NCBI RefSeq assembly: GCF_011421635.1
Contig: NZ_WTLI01000013.1
Coordinates: forward strand, 95,006 to 153,308
DNA length: 58,303 nucleotides
Reading direction: 5' to 3'
Source of the DNA: Paenibacillus turpanensis
GTDB lineage: Bacteria > Bacillota > Bacilli > Paenibacillales > YIM-B00363
Part shown: in pieces, positions 57,550-58,303 of the stretch
How positions within the stretch are numbered: position 1 is the stretch's first letter
How the letters are laid out: every line of letters starts with the position of its first letter
The notes under the pieces: generated by a model
What the model was told of the DNA's origin: nothing
The model's database searches: none
What the model saw: only the letters and a program-made list of their open reading frames with translations
Position numbers and translations under genes: made by a program

Positions 57550-58278
57550 ACGTTCCGGCATCACAAAATCCGGAGGGTTGTCCGTTGACTGTGCTTCCTC
57601 TAGTTCGTTAAAAATTCTTTCGGGATCTATAGGTTCAACAACTTTAAATAAGAAAGACCTATCATTTATATATTCTGTAATATAAGCCAAAGCATATTTT
57701 TGTTCTTCTATTAGACTAGGAATTTCTCTAATATCAGATGAGTGATGACAATAGTTTTCAATCATAAACATGATGAAGAAACATTCTAGGTCTCGAATAT
57801 AATCCTTCCCTAGTTTGACTATTCTCTCATAACCTTGAATAAGTAACCGGCGATGTTTTGGATAAAGCTCCAGCAATGCAGCTGCCATATCATACAAATA
57901 GTATCCGTACCCGCATCTTCCAAAATCAATTGGGTATGGGAGTCCGTTGTTAAACACAACGTTTCCGGAATGCAAATCCGCATGAATTAATCCGTAATTC
58001 CGAGCATCTCTTTGCATGCTATCCAATTGTTGAATGATCTTATCGATGGCTTTTTGGTATAGCATCCATGATCCACCCGTTAGGAAACGTGGATAATAAC
58101 GCTCTAATTTATTTATCTCTTGCCTGAAACTAGAAATCCCCCAATGAGGTCGAACAAAATTATGTGGTACATTTAAAGTTGCGGAAGCTTCATGAAGTTT
58201 CCCCATCATAACACCAATACTGAATGCATGACTTTCTGGTAACTCACCACTCCAACGCTCTCCCTCGACCTGGATCGT
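57547..58278 (-). pseudogene. Phosphotransferase (aminoglycoside/homoserine kinase-like), 5'-truncated
   Basis: The frame carries the C-terminal two thirds of an APH-family kinase: GVMMGKLHEAS, then GLIHADLHSGNVVFNNGLPY (catalytic loop with HADLHSGN) and PIDFGRCGYGYYLYDMAAAL (metal-binding DFG-like part), then C-terminal helices. The N-lobe with the ATP-binding strands is absent: a stop at 58279-58281 blocks the frame upstream, and the sequence beyond looks like an insertion-sequence end. It could still start at 58209 but would lack the N-lobe. Confidence 0.75.
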
Positions 58279-58303
58279 CTACACTTAGTTGGACAGAAAA
58301 AAT
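58279..58303. mobile_element. Possible end of an insertion sequence at the window edge
   Basis: The last bases (ACACTTAGTTGGACAGAAAA) directly abut the broken start of the phosphotransferase gene and look like the terminal inverted repeat of an IS3-type element. Only one end would be in the window, so this is a weak call. Confidence 0.3.

Noticed and set aside
1..58303. CRISPR arrays, tRNA or rRNA genes, prophage genes and integrase genes.
   Set aside because: None seen on either strand; the regular repeats are long inverted sites after genes, not short direct repeats with spacers.

Overview
This window looks like chromosomal DNA of a Paenibacillus-type member of the Bacillota. The evidence is the strong GGAGG-type ribosome binding sites with many TTG and GTG starts, ABC sugar importers of the LplB/YtcP type without a local ATPase, a membrane-anchored AraC regulator of the YesS kind, CcpA cre-like sites and many intracellular plant-glycan hydrolases. 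No rRNA, tRNA or CRISPR array was recognised.

Positions 1-16025 form a two-operon locus for an L-fucose-type (6-deoxyhexose or L-galactose-like) sugar. A leftward operon (9318 to 1) encodes a cyclase-family hydrolase, an L-galactose/L-fucose dehydrogenase-like aldo/keto reductase, a zinc dehydrogenase, a cytoplasmic GH95 enzyme and ABC import components with two binding lipoproteins. A second leftward operon (14890 to 10556) encodes a split UxaA-type dehydratase, a Gfo/Idh/MocA oxidoreductase, an SDR and an FAH-family hydrolase. Together they can be read as a non-phosphorylative route from the free sugar through lactone, aldonate, 2-keto-3-deoxy acid and diketo acid to pyruvate plus lactate. 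Each operon is divergent from its own LacI regulator. Both leftward promoters have the same layout, with an operator just downstream of the -10 box. An exact 14-bp copy of the first operator lies inside the zinc dehydrogenase gene.

Positions 17350-30314 form a leftward pectin/rhamnogalacturonan locus: ABC permeases and binding protein, a YesS-like AraC regulator, a six-hairpin glycosidase, a PL22 oligogalacturonate lyase, a GH105 unsaturated rhamnogalacturonyl hydrolase and a divergent GH95-like enzyme. It has cre-like sites at its promoters and a strong terminator at its end. Oligosaccharides would be imported and cut inside the cell.

Positions 30.6-46.9 kb hold mostly small leftward single genes (GNAT, VOC, cupin, SRPBCC, methyltransferase, DJ-1/PfpI, ACT and unknown proteins). 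A rightward Fur-box iron-siderophore binding protein and fused permease interrupt them at 40.4-43.6 kb.

Positions 46.9-57.6 kb are the most unusual part. Small genes all point left (acetyltransferases, Nudix, nucleotidyltransferases, phosphotransferase, CPCC protein, DUFs). They are separated by related 53-184 bp imperfect inverted repeats. The repeats have outer arms like RYYYAAC/GTTRRRY and inner arms ATTCACG/CGTGAAT, and in two cases the gene's stop codon lies inside the first arm. This is the architecture of integron attC sites and gene cassettes, which is unexpected in a Gram-positive. No integrase is visible here. Several genes in the array are broken by single-base lesions, so the array looks partly decayed. 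The right edge cuts a 5'-truncated phosphotransferase gene next to what may be an insertion-sequence end.
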